A stretch of DNA of 64,000 bases from Shewanella mangrovi (GTDB taxonomy: Bacteria > Pseudomonadota > Gammaproteobacteria > Enterobacterales > Shewanellaceae): assembly GCF_000753795.1 (NCBI RefSeq), contig NZ_JPEO01000008.1, positions 58,567 to 122,566 on the forward strand, in the 5' to 3' direction. The notes under the pieces are model-generated. The model did not search any database, had not been told where the DNA came from, and worked only from the letters and a program-made list of their open reading frames with translations. Position numbers and translations under genes: made by a program. This document shows, piece after piece, positions 1 through 10,374 of this stretch. Each line of letters begins with the position of its first letter. The first letter of the stretch is position 1.

Positions 1-19
1 ACAATAGCGGTCTCATGAA

Positions 20-481
20 TCACTTACGAATCTCTCTACGGGCACACATGATTTCAGCGGAACAAGCCAGTTCACCATCGACGCTTGCTTCACCATAAAA
101 CACGCCAATTCCTCGGCGTTCTTTGATCATTTTCACATCGAAACGCAATTGATCACCTGGGCCAACAACACGTTTGAAGCGCGCGTTATCGATACCGGCG
201 AAGTAATACAGTACGTTTGGCGATGGTTTGTCACTCATTGTTTTAAATGCCAGCAGACCTGTAGCCTGTGCCATTGCTTCAAGAATTAACACGCCAGGCA
301 TAACAGGCTGGATCGGGAAATGCCCTTGGAAAAAGGGTTCATTGATAGTGACGTTCTTGATTGCTGTTAAGGTTTCACCCGGTGTAAAGTCAATCACGCG
401 GTCGACCAGCAAAAATGGATATCGGTGTGGCAAAAACGCCAGAATTTCCTGAATATCCATAGTATTCAATTCATTCGACAT
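20..481 (-). CDS. fabZ: 3-hydroxyacyl-[acyl-carrier-protein] dehydratase FabZ
   Basis: FabZ dehydrates (3R)-hydroxyacyl-ACP to trans-2-enoyl-ACP in fatty-acid elongation, in the cytoplasm. The 153-residue protein has the hot-dog-fold signature [16 protein letters not shown]. The expected catalytic pair is visible as His54 (in GHFP) and Glu68 (in LILEAM), at the same numbers as in E. coli FabZ. It lies 32 nt downstream of lpxD, in the usual lpxD-fabZ-lpxA order that links lipid A and phospholipid acyl supply. lpxA should follow just beyond the left window edge but cannot be seen. Identification is firm. Confidence 0.97.
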   Translation of the reverse strand: MSNELNTMDIQEILAFLPHRYPFLLVDRVIDFTPGETLTAIKNVTINEPFFQGHFPIQPVMPGVLILEAMAQATGLLAFKTMSDKPSPNVLYYFAGIDNARFKRVVGPGDQLRFDVKMIKERRGIGVFYGEASVDGELACSAEIMCARREIRK

Positions 482-513
482 GAATTAATCCTCAAACCGT
501 TTTTACGGCGTTA

Positions 514-1539
514 TTATTCTTTCGGTGTTACCGACTTTTCCAACTTACGTACACGCGTGAACAGTTCGTCCAACTGACGGAATCTCACGGTGTTTTTACG
601 CCAAAGTCGATTATCCATTGCTACTGTAGCAGATGAGTATAGACCAGGCTCTTTAACGTCGTTGGTGATATTGGTGCCACCGGATAAGTGCACACCATCG
701 GTAATGGTCAAGTGACCGGAAATCGCACAAGCTCCGCCAATAATGCAATGACGCCCAATCGTCACGCTGCCAGCTAAAACTGTACATCCTGCAATAGCAG
801 TATTTTCCCCAATAATATCGTTATGCGCGATTTGCACCTGATTATCGATGATACAACCATCGTGAATCTCAGTATGCTCTAACGCTCCACGGTCAACTGT
901 TGTACCGGCACCGATTTCAACACGATTGCCAATACGCACACCGCCCGTTTGCGGAATTTTGATCCAAGTACCGCGTTCATTGGCGTAACCAAAACCATCA
1001 GAACCAAGCACGGCACCGGAATGAATGATACACGCTTGTCCCATGTGCACGTTGTGATACAGCGTCACGTTCGCCCACAAGATGGAGTCAGAGCCAATAA
1101 TACAATGCTGACCGATGACCGAACCGGCACCGATTTGGACGTTCTCGCCAACCACAACATTAGCTCCAATCACTGCATTTGCTGCGACTGCAACCCCTTG
1201 CCCCAATTTAGCGCTCGGGTCGATTATCGCTGACGGATGAATATTCTCCGCCGCTTTTGGCGTGCTATCTAATAGTTGCGCAGTACGAGCAAACCCCACA
1301 TAGGGGTCTGACGCAATCAACGCATTGCCTGTGTATGATTCAGCCATGTCGGCTTTCAAGATCACCACTGAGGCTTGCGTTGCTTCCAGCTGCTGTTTCA
1401 ATTTGGGGTTAGACAGAAACGCCACCTGACCGGCAGCGGCACTTTCTAAAGGTGCAACAGAGGAAACAGTGATATCACCATCTCCTCGCAATTCTGCGCC
1501 CAAATGTTCAGCGAGCTGTTTTAGTGAAACAGCTTTCAT
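514..1539 (-). CDS. lpxD: UDP-3-O-(3-hydroxymyristoyl)glucosamine N-acyltransferase LpxD
   Basis: LpxD transfers a hydroxyacyl chain from ACP to the 2-amino group of UDP-3-O-acyl-glucosamine, the third step of lipid A synthesis. An N-terminal uridine-binding domain (about residues 1-100) is followed by a left-handed beta-helix of hexapeptide repeats (about 100-310) and a C-terminal helix. The catalytic histidine is His239 in QIAHN, the same number as in E. coli. The ATG at 1539 gives 341 residues, the E. coli length; a TTG one codon earlier is less likely. The start lies only 3 nt past the skp stop, so translation is probably coupled. Confidence 0.97.
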   Translation of the reverse strand: MKAVSLKQLAEHLGAELRGDGDITVSSVAPLESAAAGQVAFLSNPKLKQQLEATQASVVILKADMAESYTGNALIASDPYVGFARTAQLLDSTPKAAENIHPSAIIDPSAKLGQGVAVAANAVIGANVVVGENVQIGAGSVIGQHCIIGSDSILWANVTLYHNVHMGQACIIHSGAVLGSDGFGYANERGTWIKIPQTGGVRIGNRVEIGAGTTVDRGALEHTEIHDGCIIDNQVQIAHNDIIGENTAIAGCTVLAGSVTIGRHCIIGGACAISGHLTITDGVHLSGGTNITNDVKEPGLYSSATVAMDNRLWRKNTVRFRQLDELFTRVRKLEKSVTPKE

Positions 1540-1542
1540 CAA

Positions 1543-2049
1543 TTACTGACCTTTGCTCAGCGCTTCTACCACTTTGTTGCTGATATCAGCTTCTGGCTTA
1601 ACGTAGATAACTGCACCGCGTTGCAGCACCATGTCGTATTGATCTTGCTTAGCGATATCGTTAATCGCTTTTTGCACTTTAACCAGCAGTTTGTTCTGCT
1701 CTTCGCCCTGACGACGACGCAGGTCTTCATCCAATGCCTTACCTTTCAGTTGCAGATCTGCTTTGGTTTGTTCCATCTTACGACCCAGCTCAGTTTTTTG
1801 AGCTTCAGTCATCAAGGCCGCATCACGTTGCTGCTTTTCCATCATGCCTTTCAGATCGTCTTGCATTTTCTGAACTTCAGCCATACGGTCACCGAATTCA
1901 GCTTTCAATGCATTGGTCATCTGCTCACGCTGTGGGATCTGTTGGAACACAGTGCCCATATCCACTACAGCTAGCTTTTCTGCTTGAGCAGCAAGAGGCG
2001 CACCCGCCAACATCATAGACACCAGAGCGCCATTTACTATCTTTTTCAA
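1543..2049 (-). CDS. skp: periplasmic chaperone Skp (OmpH)
   Basis: Skp is a trimeric periplasmic holdase that carries unfolded outer-membrane proteins to the Bam complex. A lysine-rich signal peptide ends near AQA, the conserved start of the mature protein (EKLAVVDMGTVFQQ) follows, and a long Lys/Gln-rich helical coiled-coil arm occupies the middle. The start is chosen as TTG at 2049, giving MKKIVNGAL and 168 residues, because the AAGGAG ribosome site sits 7 nt upstream of it. An earlier TTG at 2055 would be 1 nt from that site. It lies between bamA and lpxD, its classical position. Confidence 0.95.
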   Translation of the reverse strand: MKKIVNGALVSMMLAGAPLAAQAEKLAVVDMGTVFQQIPQREQMTNALKAEFGDRMAEVQKMQDDLKGMMEKQQRDAALMTEAQKTELGRKMEQTKADLQLKGKALDEDLRRRQGEEQNKLLVKVQKAINDIAKQDQYDMVLQRGAVIYVKPEADISNKVVEALSKGQ

Positions 2050-2097
2050 AATCAAACTCCTTGTTAGGATTCAGCAATGCTGCCGAGTTTATGTGTT

Positions 2098-4581
2098 TTA
2101 GAATGTTTTGCCAATATTGAAGGAGAAGATCTCCATGTCGTCGTCTTCGTAACTCTTAATTGGCCAAGCGAGGCTGAATACCATTGGGCCCATAGGTGAA
2201 AGCCATTGAACACTCATCCCCCAGGATGCCCGAATTCGATTTGCATCACTGTAATCTGCTAACTGAGCATACTGATCGGCAGGCAAATATTCATACAAGC
2301 TGTAGTCAAATTCAGTATCCCAAACGTTACCAGCATCGACAAAGAAGCTGGTACGTACGGAATTACTATAGGCCTCATCTAAGAATGGGGTCGGTACAAT
2401 TAACTCAGCACTTGCTGTCGCGAGCGCGTTACCACCGATTGAACGGTTACTACGCACATACACGTTGTTTAAGTCGCCAGGCAATGAACAACTATCGCCC
2501 GATGCATCAGGTGAACATGCTTGCGGATCACGCGTAACGTAAAACGCACGAGGTCCTACCGAGTTAGACTTAAAGCCACGCAGATAGCTGCTGCCACCTG
2601 TGTAATAGTTTTCCCAGAACGGCAAGATCTGGTCATTGCTATTGTACTTACCATAGCCGTTGGCATATGCCAGACGAGCACGGGTCAGGAATACAAAGCT
2701 GTGCGAACGGTTGATTGGGAAGTAGAAGCTAGTTTCAAAGTCTGTCTTGAAGAATTGCAGATCAGAGCCTGGAACCGTCATGCGTCCATTCCAACGCTGT
2801 GAGTTACCGTCTGTTGGGAAGGTACCACGGTCAAGCGTAGAACGAGACCAACCTAAACTCAGTTCAAAGTTATCAAAACTCAAGCTACTGCTTGGGTCGG
2901 CACTGTTGCGATACAAATTATAGAAACGCAATGCTTGCTGATAACCAGATACATCTGAAATTTCGTTATGGCGGTAGCCTAAACCAACACTAACACGGTT
3001 GTATTCGTTGATAGGGAAGCCCAAAGTTGTGGCCACCCCATAGGAGTTATTCTTATAACGCTCCAGATAAGCGTTGTTGGCGTCAAACGCACTCCAGTAC
3101 ACAGAACCACCTAAACTCACACCATCTTTGGTGAAGTAAGGGTCGGTGTATGACAAGTTAACGCTCTTCTGATAACGGTTAGTGTTCAGCGTAATCCCCG
3201 CCTGGTTACCAGTACCCAAGAAGTTGGACTGCTGAATACCAAACTGTAGGCTCATACCTGAGTAGCTACCGTAACCAATACCGGCGTTGAACGAGCCTGA
3301 TGGTTGCTCTTTCACTTTAAACTGCACATCAACCAAATCGTCTGCACCAGGCACTGGCACAGTTTCAGTATCAACTGTTTCAAAGTAACCCAGACGGTTC
3401 AAACGCGCTTTTGATACTTCGACCAAGGCATCGTTTAACCAAGCACCTTCCATTTGACGCAATTCACGACGCATCACTTCATCAGCGGTGACTGTGTTAC
3501 CGGTGAAGTTAATACCACGCACGTATACACGTTTACCTGGTTTGATGTTGATGTTAAGGGTGACTTCTTTGGTCTTATCATCAATTTCTGGGTAGGTTTT
3601 CACCTCTGGATTAGCGTAACCAAAACGGCCGAGGTACTTGCTGTACATCTCTTCGGTAAAGGTGACGTCTGCACCGTTATACTGCACACCAGATTTTAGC
3701 GGCAGAATGGTCTTCAATACATTTTCACGGCCCTGCAGGTCACCGGTAAGGTTAATCTCTTTAACCTTGTACTGCTCACCTTCTTTAACGTTGACAGTGA
3801 TATACAAGCCCTTACGATCAGGGGTCATAGACACCTGAGTGGAGGTCACTTCAAAACGGATATAACCATTATTGTGATAGAAGGTTTCTAAGCTTTCGAG
3901 GTCAGCCTGCAGCTTTTGTTTTTGGTAACGACGTTCACCGAACAGATTCCACCAAGCTACATAGTCTTTCAGCTCCAGCAGGTTAGCCAGTTCTTCGTCG
4001 GTGTAGTGTTCATTACCCACAAAGTTAATCTGACGAATTTCGGCGGCTAAACCTTCAGTAAACTTAAACTTCAACTCGACACGGTTACGTGGCAGGTTAA
4101 TCACTTGCGCTTCAACTTTAGCGCCGTATTTACCGACACCGTAGTAGAAGTCTTGTAAGCCTTTTTCAATATCAGCCAACATGGTGCGGTCAAGCGATTC
4201 ACCCACTTTCACGCCGCTGCTATCTAAGCTTTCCTGCAGCTGTTCATCTTTAATATCTTTGTTGCCATCAAAACTAATAGCACTGATGGTCGGACGTTCA
4301 CGCACGTCAATAATGAGCACGTCCCCGTCGCGAGCAACTTGCACATTCTCAAAGTTACCCGATGCATACAAGCTCTTGATTGCCTGTTGTAGTTTCACTT
4401 GGTCGATGATATCGCCAACTTTGACGGGCAAATTCAACAAGGCCGCACCTAAGGCGACACGTTGTAATCCTTCAACCTGGATATCCGCAACTTTAAAAGG
4501 CTGGAAAGTGTCGGCCCATCCATTCCCTGAAAAAGCGGCGCCGACCAGTAACATAGAGGCAAAAAGTTTATTTAATCGCAT
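2098..4581 (-). CDS. bamA: outer membrane protein assembly factor BamA
   Basis: BamA is the central pore of the machine that inserts beta-barrel proteins into the outer membrane. The 827-residue protein begins with a signal peptide ending near WA (MRLNKLFASM... GNGWA). Five POTRA domains follow (about residues 25-430) and then a 16-strand barrel. The lid-loop motif is seen as SSYLRGF (the VRGF equivalent), and the last strand ends in a phenylalanine (NIGKTF), the expected beta-signal. It is followed by skp and preceded by rseP in the standard order. Confidence 0.97.
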   Translation of the reverse strand: MRLNKLFASMLLVGAAFSGNGWADTFQPFKVADIQVEGLQRVALGAALLNLPVKVGDIIDQVKLQQAIKSLYASGNFENVQVARDGDVLIIDVRERPTISAISFDGNKDIKDEQLQESLDSSGVKVGESLDRTMLADIEKGLQDFYYGVGKYGAKVEAQVINLPRNRVELKFKFTEGLAAEIRQINFVGNEHYTDEELANLLELKDYVAWWNLFGERRYQKQKLQADLESLETFYHNNGYIRFEVTSTQVSMTPDRKGLYITVNVKEGEQYKVKEINLTGDLQGRENVLKTILPLKSGVQYNGADVTFTEEMYSKYLGRFGYANPEVKTYPEIDDKTKEVTLNINIKPGKRVYVRGINFTGNTVTADEVMRRELRQMEGAWLNDALVEVSKARLNRLGYFETVDTETVPVPGADDLVDVQFKVKEQPSGSFNAGIGYGSYSGMSLQFGIQQSNFLGTGNQAGITLNTNRYQKSVNLSYTDPYFTKDGVSLGGSVYWSAFDANNAYLERYKNNSYGVATTLGFPINEYNRVSVGLGYRHNEISDVSGYQQALRFYNLYRNSADPSSSLSFDNFELSLGWSRSTLDRGTFPTDGNSQRWNGRMTVPGSDLQFFKTDFETSFYFPINRSHSFVFLTRARLAYANGYGKYNSNDQILPFWENYYTGGSSYLRGFKSNSVGPRAFYVTRDPQACSPDASGDSCSLPGDLNNVYVRSNRSIGGNALATASAELIVPTPFLDEAYSNSVRTSFFVDAGNVWDTEFDYSLYEYLPADQYAQLADYSDANRIRASWGMSVQWLSPMGPMVFSLAWPIKSYEDDDMEIFSFNIGKTF

Positions 4582-4612
4582 AGAGCACTTCTAATTATTT
4601 GTCAGTCCTTGC

Positions 4613-5995
4613 TCAGAGTCGGGCAAAATCATTGAACAGGGCGATGCTCATCATCACTAACAGCAACGCCGCCCCAAATCTGAATCCAATTTCCTGAATC
4701 CGCTCGGAAACAGGCTTACGGGTGATCACTTCGATGAAGTAATACAACAGGTGTCCACCGTCTAATACAGGTAAAGGCAACAGGTTAATAATCCCGAGGT
4801 TTACACTGATTAGCGCAAGAAAACCCAAAAAATATACTAGGCCGATATCGGCACTGCTGCCCGCACCCTGGGCAATTGATATCGGGCCACTAAGACTTTT
4901 AACAGATACGTCCCCGGTAAACAATTTAGCAATCATCTTGGTACTGACGACGGCCAATTGCCAGGTTTTATCTGCAGCCATAGCAACCGCTTCTACAGGT
5001 CCATACTGTAGATCGACTTTCATGTTTTCTGGCCATTCCGGCAATTTAGGCGCAACGCCAATAAAGCCTTCCATGGAGCCATTATCACTTTGACGCGCAT
5101 CAGGCACTATGGTCAGTTGTTGTAACTGCCCTTGGCGCGATACTGTCAAAGAAATAGTTTGATTAGGAGATGCTTTAATTAAATCGACAAAACTTTGCCA
5201 ATCTTCAAACGCAGCTCCGTTAATATCTTGGATAACATCACCGATGCGCAATCCCGCTTTTTCTGCCGCACTGTCTTTGTTAACAACCGCTATCTCGGGT
5301 ACAAGATTGGGACGGTATGGCACCAACCCCAGCGTGGTAATAGGTGATTGCTTGTCGGGATCAAATGACCAGCGACGTATATCGAGCTGAACGGTTTTGC
5401 CTGCTGACGTATCAACATCGCTAGGTTCTGAGAGATCAGAAACCGGTGCTAACGTCAGCGACAGCGAAGACTCGCCGATATGACTGACCAAGGCTAAACT
5501 CACCTCTTCCCAGTTACGCACCGCTTGGCCTGACACCGCGATAATCTGTTGCGGTTTGTCAACCTGTAGCACCGCTGCCGGTGAATTAGCACTGACACTT
5601 TGCACCACTGGTTTAACGGCTGGTAGCCCCAGTAGATACATAAAATAGAGTGCAATAATCGCGAAGATAAAATTAGCAATCGGCCCCGCGGCGACTATCG
5701 CAATACGCGCCCAAACACTTTTACGGTTGAATGCCTGCTCGACTTGTTCTGCTGGTACATCTTCAACTCGCTCGTCCAGCATTTTGACGTAGCCGCCAAG
5801 CGGGATCATACCAATGACATATTCAGTGCCATCTTTACCCACGCGACGCCACAAGGATTTACCAAAGCCAACAGAAAAACGAAGTACTTTTACGCCGCAC
5901 CGACGTGCGATGTAGAAATGGCCGAACTCATGGGCAGTAATCAAAATACCCAGCAGTACGACAAAAGCAGCTACATTGCGTAAAATTTCAATCAT
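4613..5995 (-). CDS. rseP: RIP site-2 metalloprotease RseP
   Basis: RseP is an inner-membrane zinc protease that cuts anti-sigma factor RseA after DegS and so releases sigma-E under envelope stress. It also clears signal-peptide remnants. The zinc motif HEFGH is at residues 22-26 in the first membrane segment, and the second ligand region LLPLPVLDGGH lies near the C terminus. Two periplasmic PDZ domains occupy the middle; GLRIGDVIQDINGAAFEDW marks the second. At 460 residues it is near the usual 450. It sits directly upstream of bamA, linking the stress sensor to the assembly machine. Confidence 0.96.
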   Translation of the reverse strand: MIEILRNVAAFVVLLGILITAHEFGHFYIARRCGVKVLRFSVGFGKSLWRRVGKDGTEYVIGMIPLGGYVKMLDERVEDVPAEQVEQAFNRKSVWARIAIVAAGPIANFIFAIIALYFMYLLGLPAVKPVVQSVSANSPAAVLQVDKPQQIIAVSGQAVRNWEEVSLALVSHIGESSLSLTLAPVSDLSEPSDVDTSAGKTVQLDIRRWSFDPDKQSPITTLGLVPYRPNLVPEIAVVNKDSAAEKAGLRIGDVIQDINGAAFEDWQSFVDLIKASPNQTISLTVSRQGQLQQLTIVPDARQSDNGSMEGFIGVAPKLPEWPENMKVDLQYGPVEAVAMAADKTWQLAVVSTKMIAKLFTGDVSVKSLSGPISIAQGAGSSADIGLVYFLGFLALISVNLGIINLLPLPVLDGGHLLYYFIEVITRKPVSERIQEIGFRFGAALLLVMMSIALFNDFARL

Positions 5996-6011
5996 CTATT
6001 GTTATCAATCC

Positions 6012-7199
6012 TCAACTAACCTGAGTAATAAATTCATTCGCGTAACAACGCGTTTGCTCATCGAGCGCTAGGATATCAGCTATCGAATCCAGAGGCGATT
6101 GCGGCACAATATTTAAGCAGTGCTCGTTCACTCTTACGATATCGGTAAAACCTATTTGCCCGGCGAGGAATGCCGCAACAGCGATTTCATTCGCCGCATT
6201 CACCACTGTCGTTGCCTCTTGGCCACGACGGCTAGCTTCCATCGCCAACGCCAAACAAGGGAAGCGTTGAAAATCAGGCTCAAAGAAGCTCAATTGTCCG
6301 ACTTTGAAAAAGTCTAAAGGTTCCACGCCGGGGCGAATTCTTGTCGGATAGGCCATACAATGCGCAATTGGTGTCCGCATATCGGGATTACCGAGTTGTG
6401 CCAGTACACTGCCATCGCAATATTGCACCATGGAATGGATAACACTTTGAGGGTGAATAACAACCTGAATCTGCGCATCGGTAGCATTGAATAACCAACG
6501 CGCTTCAATATATTCCAAGCCCTTATTCATCATGGTGGCGGAGTCGACCGAGATCTTAGGCCCCATCGACCAATTCGGATGTTTAATGGCTTGAGCCGGC
6601 GTCACATTCGCCAACGACGATAGCTCAGCCGTTAAGAATGGCCCACCAGAACCAGTCAGCAAGATTTTACTGATCCCAGAAGCGGCTAAATCACATTTCC
6701 CCAACGTTTGTTGCGCTTCAATAGAAAGACATTGAAATATTGCGTTGTGCTCACTATCAACCGGCAGCAGCGTTGCGCCGTATTCAGCCACCGCATCAAT
6801 AAACAGACGGCCCGACATCACTAACGCTTCTTTGTTAGCAAGCAGCACGCGTTTACCGGCTTTTACTGCCGCTAGCGTTGGCTGCATACCTGCTGCACCT
6901 ACGATGGCGGCCATTACAGTGTCTACTTGTGAGCTGGAGACCAAAGACACTAACTCATCAGCACCTGAAGTAACCTCAATATCAAGATGCGCAATACGTT
7001 GAGCAAGCGCTAGAGCCGCTGGAGCATGCACCATATGAGCGACTTTAGGCCGATGTAACTCACAGAGCTCCACCATTTTGTCGACATTCGTATTTGCCAC
7101 CAGCGCATACACACTATATTGCGCTGAATTTTGGGCAATCACATTTAATGTGCTTGTTCCAATCGAGCCAGTGGCACCAAGGATCACCATCGATTGCAT
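6012..7199 (-). CDS. dxr: 1-deoxy-D-xylulose 5-phosphate reductoisomerase
   Basis: Dxr converts 1-deoxyxylulose 5-phosphate to 2-C-methylerythritol 4-phosphate with NADPH, the committed step of the MEP isoprenoid pathway. The N terminus [14 protein letters not shown] is the NADPH-binding loop. [13 protein letters not shown] and the serine-rich substrate loop with [23 protein letters not shown] in two stretches are typical. The ATG at 7199 is preferred: it aligns exactly with E. coli Dxr, gives 395 residues and starts 5 nt after the cdsA stop. A TTG at 7214 would overlap cdsA. It shares the operon with uppS, which uses the pathway product. Confidence 0.96.
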   Translation of the reverse strand: MQSMVILGATGSIGTSTLNVIAQNSAQYSVYALVANTNVDKMVELCELHRPKVAHMVHAPAALALAQRIAHLDIEVTSGADELVSLVSSSQVDTVMAAIVGAAGMQPTLAAVKAGKRVLLANKEALVMSGRLFIDAVAEYGATLLPVDSEHNAIFQCLSIEAQQTLGKCDLAASGISKILLTGSGGPFLTAELSSLANVTPAQAIKHPNWSMGPKISVDSATMMNKGLEYIEARWLFNATDAQIQVVIHPQSVIHSMVQYCDGSVLAQLGNPDMRTPIAHCMAYPTRIRPGVEPLDFFKVGQLSFFEPDFQRFPCLALAMEASRRGQEATTVVNAANEIAVAAFLAGQIGFTDIVRVNEHCLNIVPQSPLDSIADILALDEQTRCYANEFITQVS

Positions 7200-7204
7200 A
7201 TGGG

Positions 7205-8062
7205 TTACATCCAAAAAGCGAGATAGAGAAGTGCGAATACCGGTAATGCGGCGGTCAGACTATCGATACGATCGAGAACGCCACCATGTCCCGGAAGAAT
7301 TGTACCGGAGTCTTTAATCTTAGCGACACGCTTGAACATACTTTCGGAAAGATCGCCCAGAGCCGAGGCTAACGCCGTAATCAAGGTGACTGCGGTAACC
7401 AATTTCCATTCCTGCTCAGGAGAAAAATACATGACGCCGGCAACAACGATCAGCGTAGTGAGTAAACCACCGAATAAACCTTCGACGGTTTTTCCAGGGC
7501 TAACGCGTGCAATCAATTTAGTTTTACCAAAGCGCTTACCTGCGAAATAGGCGCCAGAGTCAGCCGCCCAAACCACTAGCAATACCAGTAACAATAAGGT
7601 ACCGCCCATGTATGGGTTCGCCTCACTATCAAGCGCCTTGATGGTCGTAAATCCAGCAAAACATGGTAGTAAGGTCAGTTGGCCAAACATCGACTTCAAC
7701 ATATGGTTGCCTTGCCACCAACGGCTGCTATTGGGGAAAAACACCACTAACAGCAACGCAACTAACCACCAGAATGCGCCCAAAAACAGTAACGCCAACA
7801 TAACCGGATGGATATGGCCGCGTAGCCAAATGTTATCGGCAGGTACAATAAAATTGAGTGCTATCAGTACGGCGGCAATCGTGGCGGTGAAGCTCCACTT
7901 AGTCACCTGGCAACTTGGGTCAATAATGCGTCCCCATTCCCTAGCTGCGATAGCAAAAACTGGTACTAATACCCATGAGAAATAGAATGGCGGGAGATAA
8001 AAAATAGCTCCCAAAACGAGTGGGATCAACCAAATTGCGGTTATTATACGTTGTTTTAGCAA
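7205..8062 (-). CDS. cdsA: phosphatidate cytidylyltransferase CdsA
   Basis: CdsA makes CDP-diacylglycerol from phosphatidic acid and CTP in the inner membrane, the branch point to all phospholipids. The 285-residue protein has about eight hydrophobic segments and the C-terminal CTP-transferase signature around [18 protein letters not shown] with [12 protein letters not shown]. The start is TTG at 8062, supported by a GAGG ribosome site 7 nt upstream; no suitable ATG is closer. It lies 11 nt after uppS, and its stop is 5 nt before the dxr start. Confidence 0.96.
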   Translation of the reverse strand: MLKQRIITAIWLIPLVLGAIFYLPPFYFSWVLVPVFAIAAREWGRIIDPSCQVTKWSFTATIAAVLIALNFIVPADNIWLRGHIHPVMLALLFLGAFWWLVALLLVVFFPNSSRWWQGNHMLKSMFGQLTLLPCFAGFTTIKALDSEANPYMGGTLLLLVLLVVWAADSGAYFAGKRFGKTKLIARVSPGKTVEGLFGGLLTTLIVVAGVMYFSPEQEWKLVTAVTLITALASALGDLSESMFKRVAKIKDSGTILPGHGGVLDRIDSLTAALPVFALLYLAFWM

Positions 8063-8073
8063 AAGATTTCCTC

Positions 8074-8907
8074 TTAAAGGCCTTGCTTGCTTTTTATCGT
8101 TTCAATCTGTTTTCCGGTGAGGCCAAAGCGACGTTGACGGCTATTAAAGGTTTGTATCGCCTCTTTGAAAGTCTGCTCGTCAAAGTCGGGCCATAGCGTA
8201 TCGGTAAACACCAATTCGGCATAGGCCACTTGCCATAGCACAAAATTGCTAATTCTAAAGTCACCGCCCGTACGTATCATTAAATCAACTTCGCACTGAT
8301 TGTGCATGCTTAAATGCTGACTTAAGGCCTCTTCAGTGAACTGTTCGCTGTCTATTTCACCAGCCGCGAGCTGATCGGCCATTTTTTTGGCCGCCTGAAG
8401 TATATCCCAACGTCCGCCATAGTTTGCCGCAACGTTTAAAATTAATCCTTGATTGTCGGCAGTTTGCGCTACGGCTTTGTCAATTTGACGTTGTAGGCGT
8501 TCAGAAAAACGACTGGTGTCGCCAATAATATTCAGGCGCACGCCGTTCTTTTGCAGAGTTTTGATATCGCGTTGTAGCACAGTAAGAAACAGTTCCATCA
8601 GCAAGCTGACTTCTTTATCTGGACGGCGCCAGTTCTCACTTGAAAATGCAAAAAGCGTCAGGGATTTAATCCCGATTTTACGTGCCATACTGACCGTACG
8701 ACGCACCGCTTTAACGCCCTCTTTGTGCCCAAGCACACGAGCTTTGCCACGCGACTGCGCCCAACGACCATTGCCATCCATAATGATGGCAACATGGTTG
8801 GGGATATTTTGGTTGACCAGATCGCACAGGTTTTCTGGCAACTGTTCAGATGTCTGAATTTCCGAGCTTGGTAATGCTTCAGCTACGGTCTCCATGTTGG
8901 ATGACAT
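8074..8907 (-). CDS. uppS: isoprenyl transferase (undecaprenyl diphosphate synthase) UppS
   Basis: UppS condenses eight isopentenyl units onto farnesyl diphosphate to make the C55 carrier for peptidoglycan and O-antigen. [13 protein letters not shown] carries the catalytic Asp (Asp44 here); [14 protein letters not shown] and [16 protein letters not shown] are the other family blocks. The ATG at 8907 (277 residues) is favoured because AGGGA lies upstream. The ATG at 8925 directly abuts the U-tract of a terminator hairpin and has no ribosome site. The N terminus is about 20-25 residues longer than in E. coli and looks disordered. Confidence 0.95.
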   Translation of the reverse strand: MSSNMETVAEALPSSEIQTSEQLPENLCDLVNQNIPNHVAIIMDGNGRWAQSRGKARVLGHKEGVKAVRRTVSMARKIGIKSLTLFAFSSENWRRPDKEVSLLMELFLTVLQRDIKTLQKNGVRLNIIGDTSRFSERLQRQIDKAVAQTADNQGLILNVAANYGGRWDILQAAKKMADQLAAGEIDSEQFTEEALSQHLSMHNQCEVDLMIRTGGDFRISNFVLWQVAYAELVFTDTLWPDFDEQTFKEAIQTFNSRQRRFGLTGKQIETIKSKQGL

Positions 8908-8926
8908 CGACTTCAAATCCCTCATA

Positions 8927-8962
8927 AAAGAAAAACGCCGCGTAGTATAACGCTACACGGCG
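8927..8962 (-). terminator. hairpin terminator between frr and uppS
   Basis: Read on the minus strand, a stem of CGCCG with CGGCG (outer arms 8936-8940 and 8958-8962), extended by an inner GTAG/CTAC pairing, is followed by a mostly U tract (8927-8935). It lies after frr and ends at the longest possible uppS start. It could terminate or attenuate transcription from rpsB-tsf-pyrH-frr into the lipid and envelope genes. Confidence 0.7.
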
Positions 8963-8989
8963 CTTTAAAACCAGTTTAACAAAGCAATA

Positions 8990-9547
8990 TCAAACTTCCA
9001 TCAGTTCTGCTTCTTTAGCAGCCAACAGATCATCTACTTGCTTAATGAATTGGTCAGTAATTTTTTGAATTTCGTCTTCGCTACGACGTACATCATCTTC
9101 AGTGCACTCTTTTTCTTTTTCGAGCTTTTTCACTTCAGAGTTTGCATCACGACGTACGTTACGGATGGCGATACGGCCGTTTTCCGCTTCTGCGCGTACA
9201 ACTTTCACAAGATCGCGACGACGCTCTTCAGTCAGTGCAGGCAAAGGAATGCGGATGGTAGCGCCAGCAGACATTGGGTTCAGGCCTAAGTCTGAGCTCA
9301 TGATCGCTTTCTCAACCGCTTGGGTCATAGTGCGGTCAAACAGATTTACTGCCAGAGTGCGACTATCTTCAACAGAAATGTTACCCACCTGCTTCAGCGG
9401 TGTCATAGTGCCGTAGTAAGAAACCTGAATGGAATCCAACAAAGCAGGATGTGCACGACCGGTACGAACTTTTGACATCTGTCCTTTGGTCGCATCTACA
9501 CATTTTTCCATGCGGGTTTTCGCATCTTTTTGAATGGTTTCAATCAC
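8990..9547 (-). CDS. frr: ribosome recycling factor
   Basis: Frr works with EF-G to split the post-termination ribosome. At 185 residues it has the family length. Visible blocks are [15 protein letters not shown] near residues 25-40, an N-terminal helix, a central beta domain ([17 protein letters not shown]) and the C-terminal helices with [21 protein letters not shown] in two parts. The start is GTG at 9547 with AAGGA 9-10 nt upstream. It follows pyrH by 26 nt in the conserved tsf-pyrH-frr order. Confidence 0.97.
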   Translation of the reverse strand: MIETIQKDAKTRMEKCVDATKGQMSKVRTGRAHPALLDSIQVSYYGTMTPLKQVGNISVEDSRTLAVNLFDRTMTQAVEKAIMSSDLGLNPMSAGATIRIPLPALTEERRRDLVKVVRAEAENGRIAIRNVRRDANSEVKKLEKEKECTEDDVRRSEDEIQKITDQFIKQVDDLLAAKEAELMEV

Positions 9548-9573
9548 GTTAGAGTTCCTTTAATTAATATCTG

Positions 9574-10305
9574 TTACCCAGCTTTTACCAGAGTTCCCTC
9601 TGTGGAATCCCCCATGATAACTCGACGAAGCGAGCCGGGCTTATTCATGTTGAACACCAGAATATTCATATTATGGTCGCGTGCTATGGTGAACGCAGCC
9701 AAGTCCATCACTTTCAGTTCTTTATCCAACACTTCATCATAGGTCAGACAATCGTACTTAGTCGCGTCAGGATTTTTCATCGGATCGTCGGTGTAGACCC
9801 CATCAACCTTGGTGCCTTTTAACACGACTTCAGCTTCAATTTCAATGCCACGCAAACATGCTGCGGTATCTGTGGTAAAGAAAGGATTGCCGGTACCAGC
9901 AGAGAAAATTACCACACGACCAGATTTCAGCAAGCTAATTGCTTCCGCCCAATTATACGCGTCACATACGCCGTTAAGCGGAATAGCTGACATCAAACGC
10001 GCATTCACATACGCACGGTGCAGAGCATCACGCATCGCTAAGCCATTCATTACTGTGGCCAGCATGCCCATGTGGTCGCCAACAACGCGGTTCATGCCCG
10101 CCTTAGCCAAACCTTCCCCACGGAAAAGGTTACCACCACCGATGACCACACCAACTTGAATACCGAGCTCCACCAACTCTTTAATTTCCTGCGCCATACG
10201 ATCCAGTACTTTTGGATCGATGCCGAACCCTTCTTCACCCATCAGGGCTTCGCCACTTAATTTTAATAGGATACGTCTAAAGGCTGGTTTTGGATTGGTA
10301 CTCAT
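9574..10305 (-). CDS. pyrH: UMP kinase
   Basis: PyrH phosphorylates UMP to UDP, with allosteric control by GTP and UTP in enterobacteria. The 243-residue amino-acid-kinase fold shows [13 protein letters not shown] at the N terminus, the glycine-rich [11 protein letters not shown], and the C-terminal TVDKVDGVYT-like block seen here as [14 protein letters not shown]. It is 26 nt upstream of frr and 69 nt downstream of tsf. UDP feeds both RNA synthesis and UDP-sugar precursors of the envelope. Confidence 0.97.
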   Translation of the reverse strand: MSTNPKPAFRRILLKLSGEALMGEEGFGIDPKVLDRMAQEIKELVELGIQVGVVIGGGNLFRGEGLAKAGMNRVVGDHMGMLATVMNGLAMRDALHRAYVNARLMSAIPLNGVCDAYNWAEAISLLKSGRVVIFSAGTGNPFFTTDTAACLRGIEIEAEVVLKGTKVDGVYTDDPMKNPDATKYDCLTYDEVLDKELKVMDLAAFTIARDHNMNILVFNMNKPGSLRRVIMGDSTEGTLVKAG

Positions 10306-10327
10306 ATTTTTCGGTCCTAGTCATAAT

Positions 10328-10353
10328 AAGACCGCAGCAGTTGCCGCGGTCTT
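10328..10353 (-). terminator. hairpin between tsf and pyrH
   Basis: An 8-bp perfect stem AAGACCGC/GCGGTCTT closes a 10-nt loop in the 69-nt gap downstream of tsf. On the minus strand only a short T-containing stretch follows, so termination would be weak. It may be an RNA processing or partial-terminator element. Confidence 0.5.
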
Positions 10354-10374
10354 GAATATTGAAAAAAGCGTTGA

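Noticed and set aside
1..19. Possible start of lpxA after fabZ
   Set aside because: lpxA is expected here, but the 16 nt read from the only ATG (MRPLL) do not resemble an LpxA N terminus; the real start is probably outside the window.
9038..9416. Long plus-strand frames opposite frr and pyrH
   Set aside because: They are antisense shadows of well-identified essential genes, with no ribosome sites or recognisable products.
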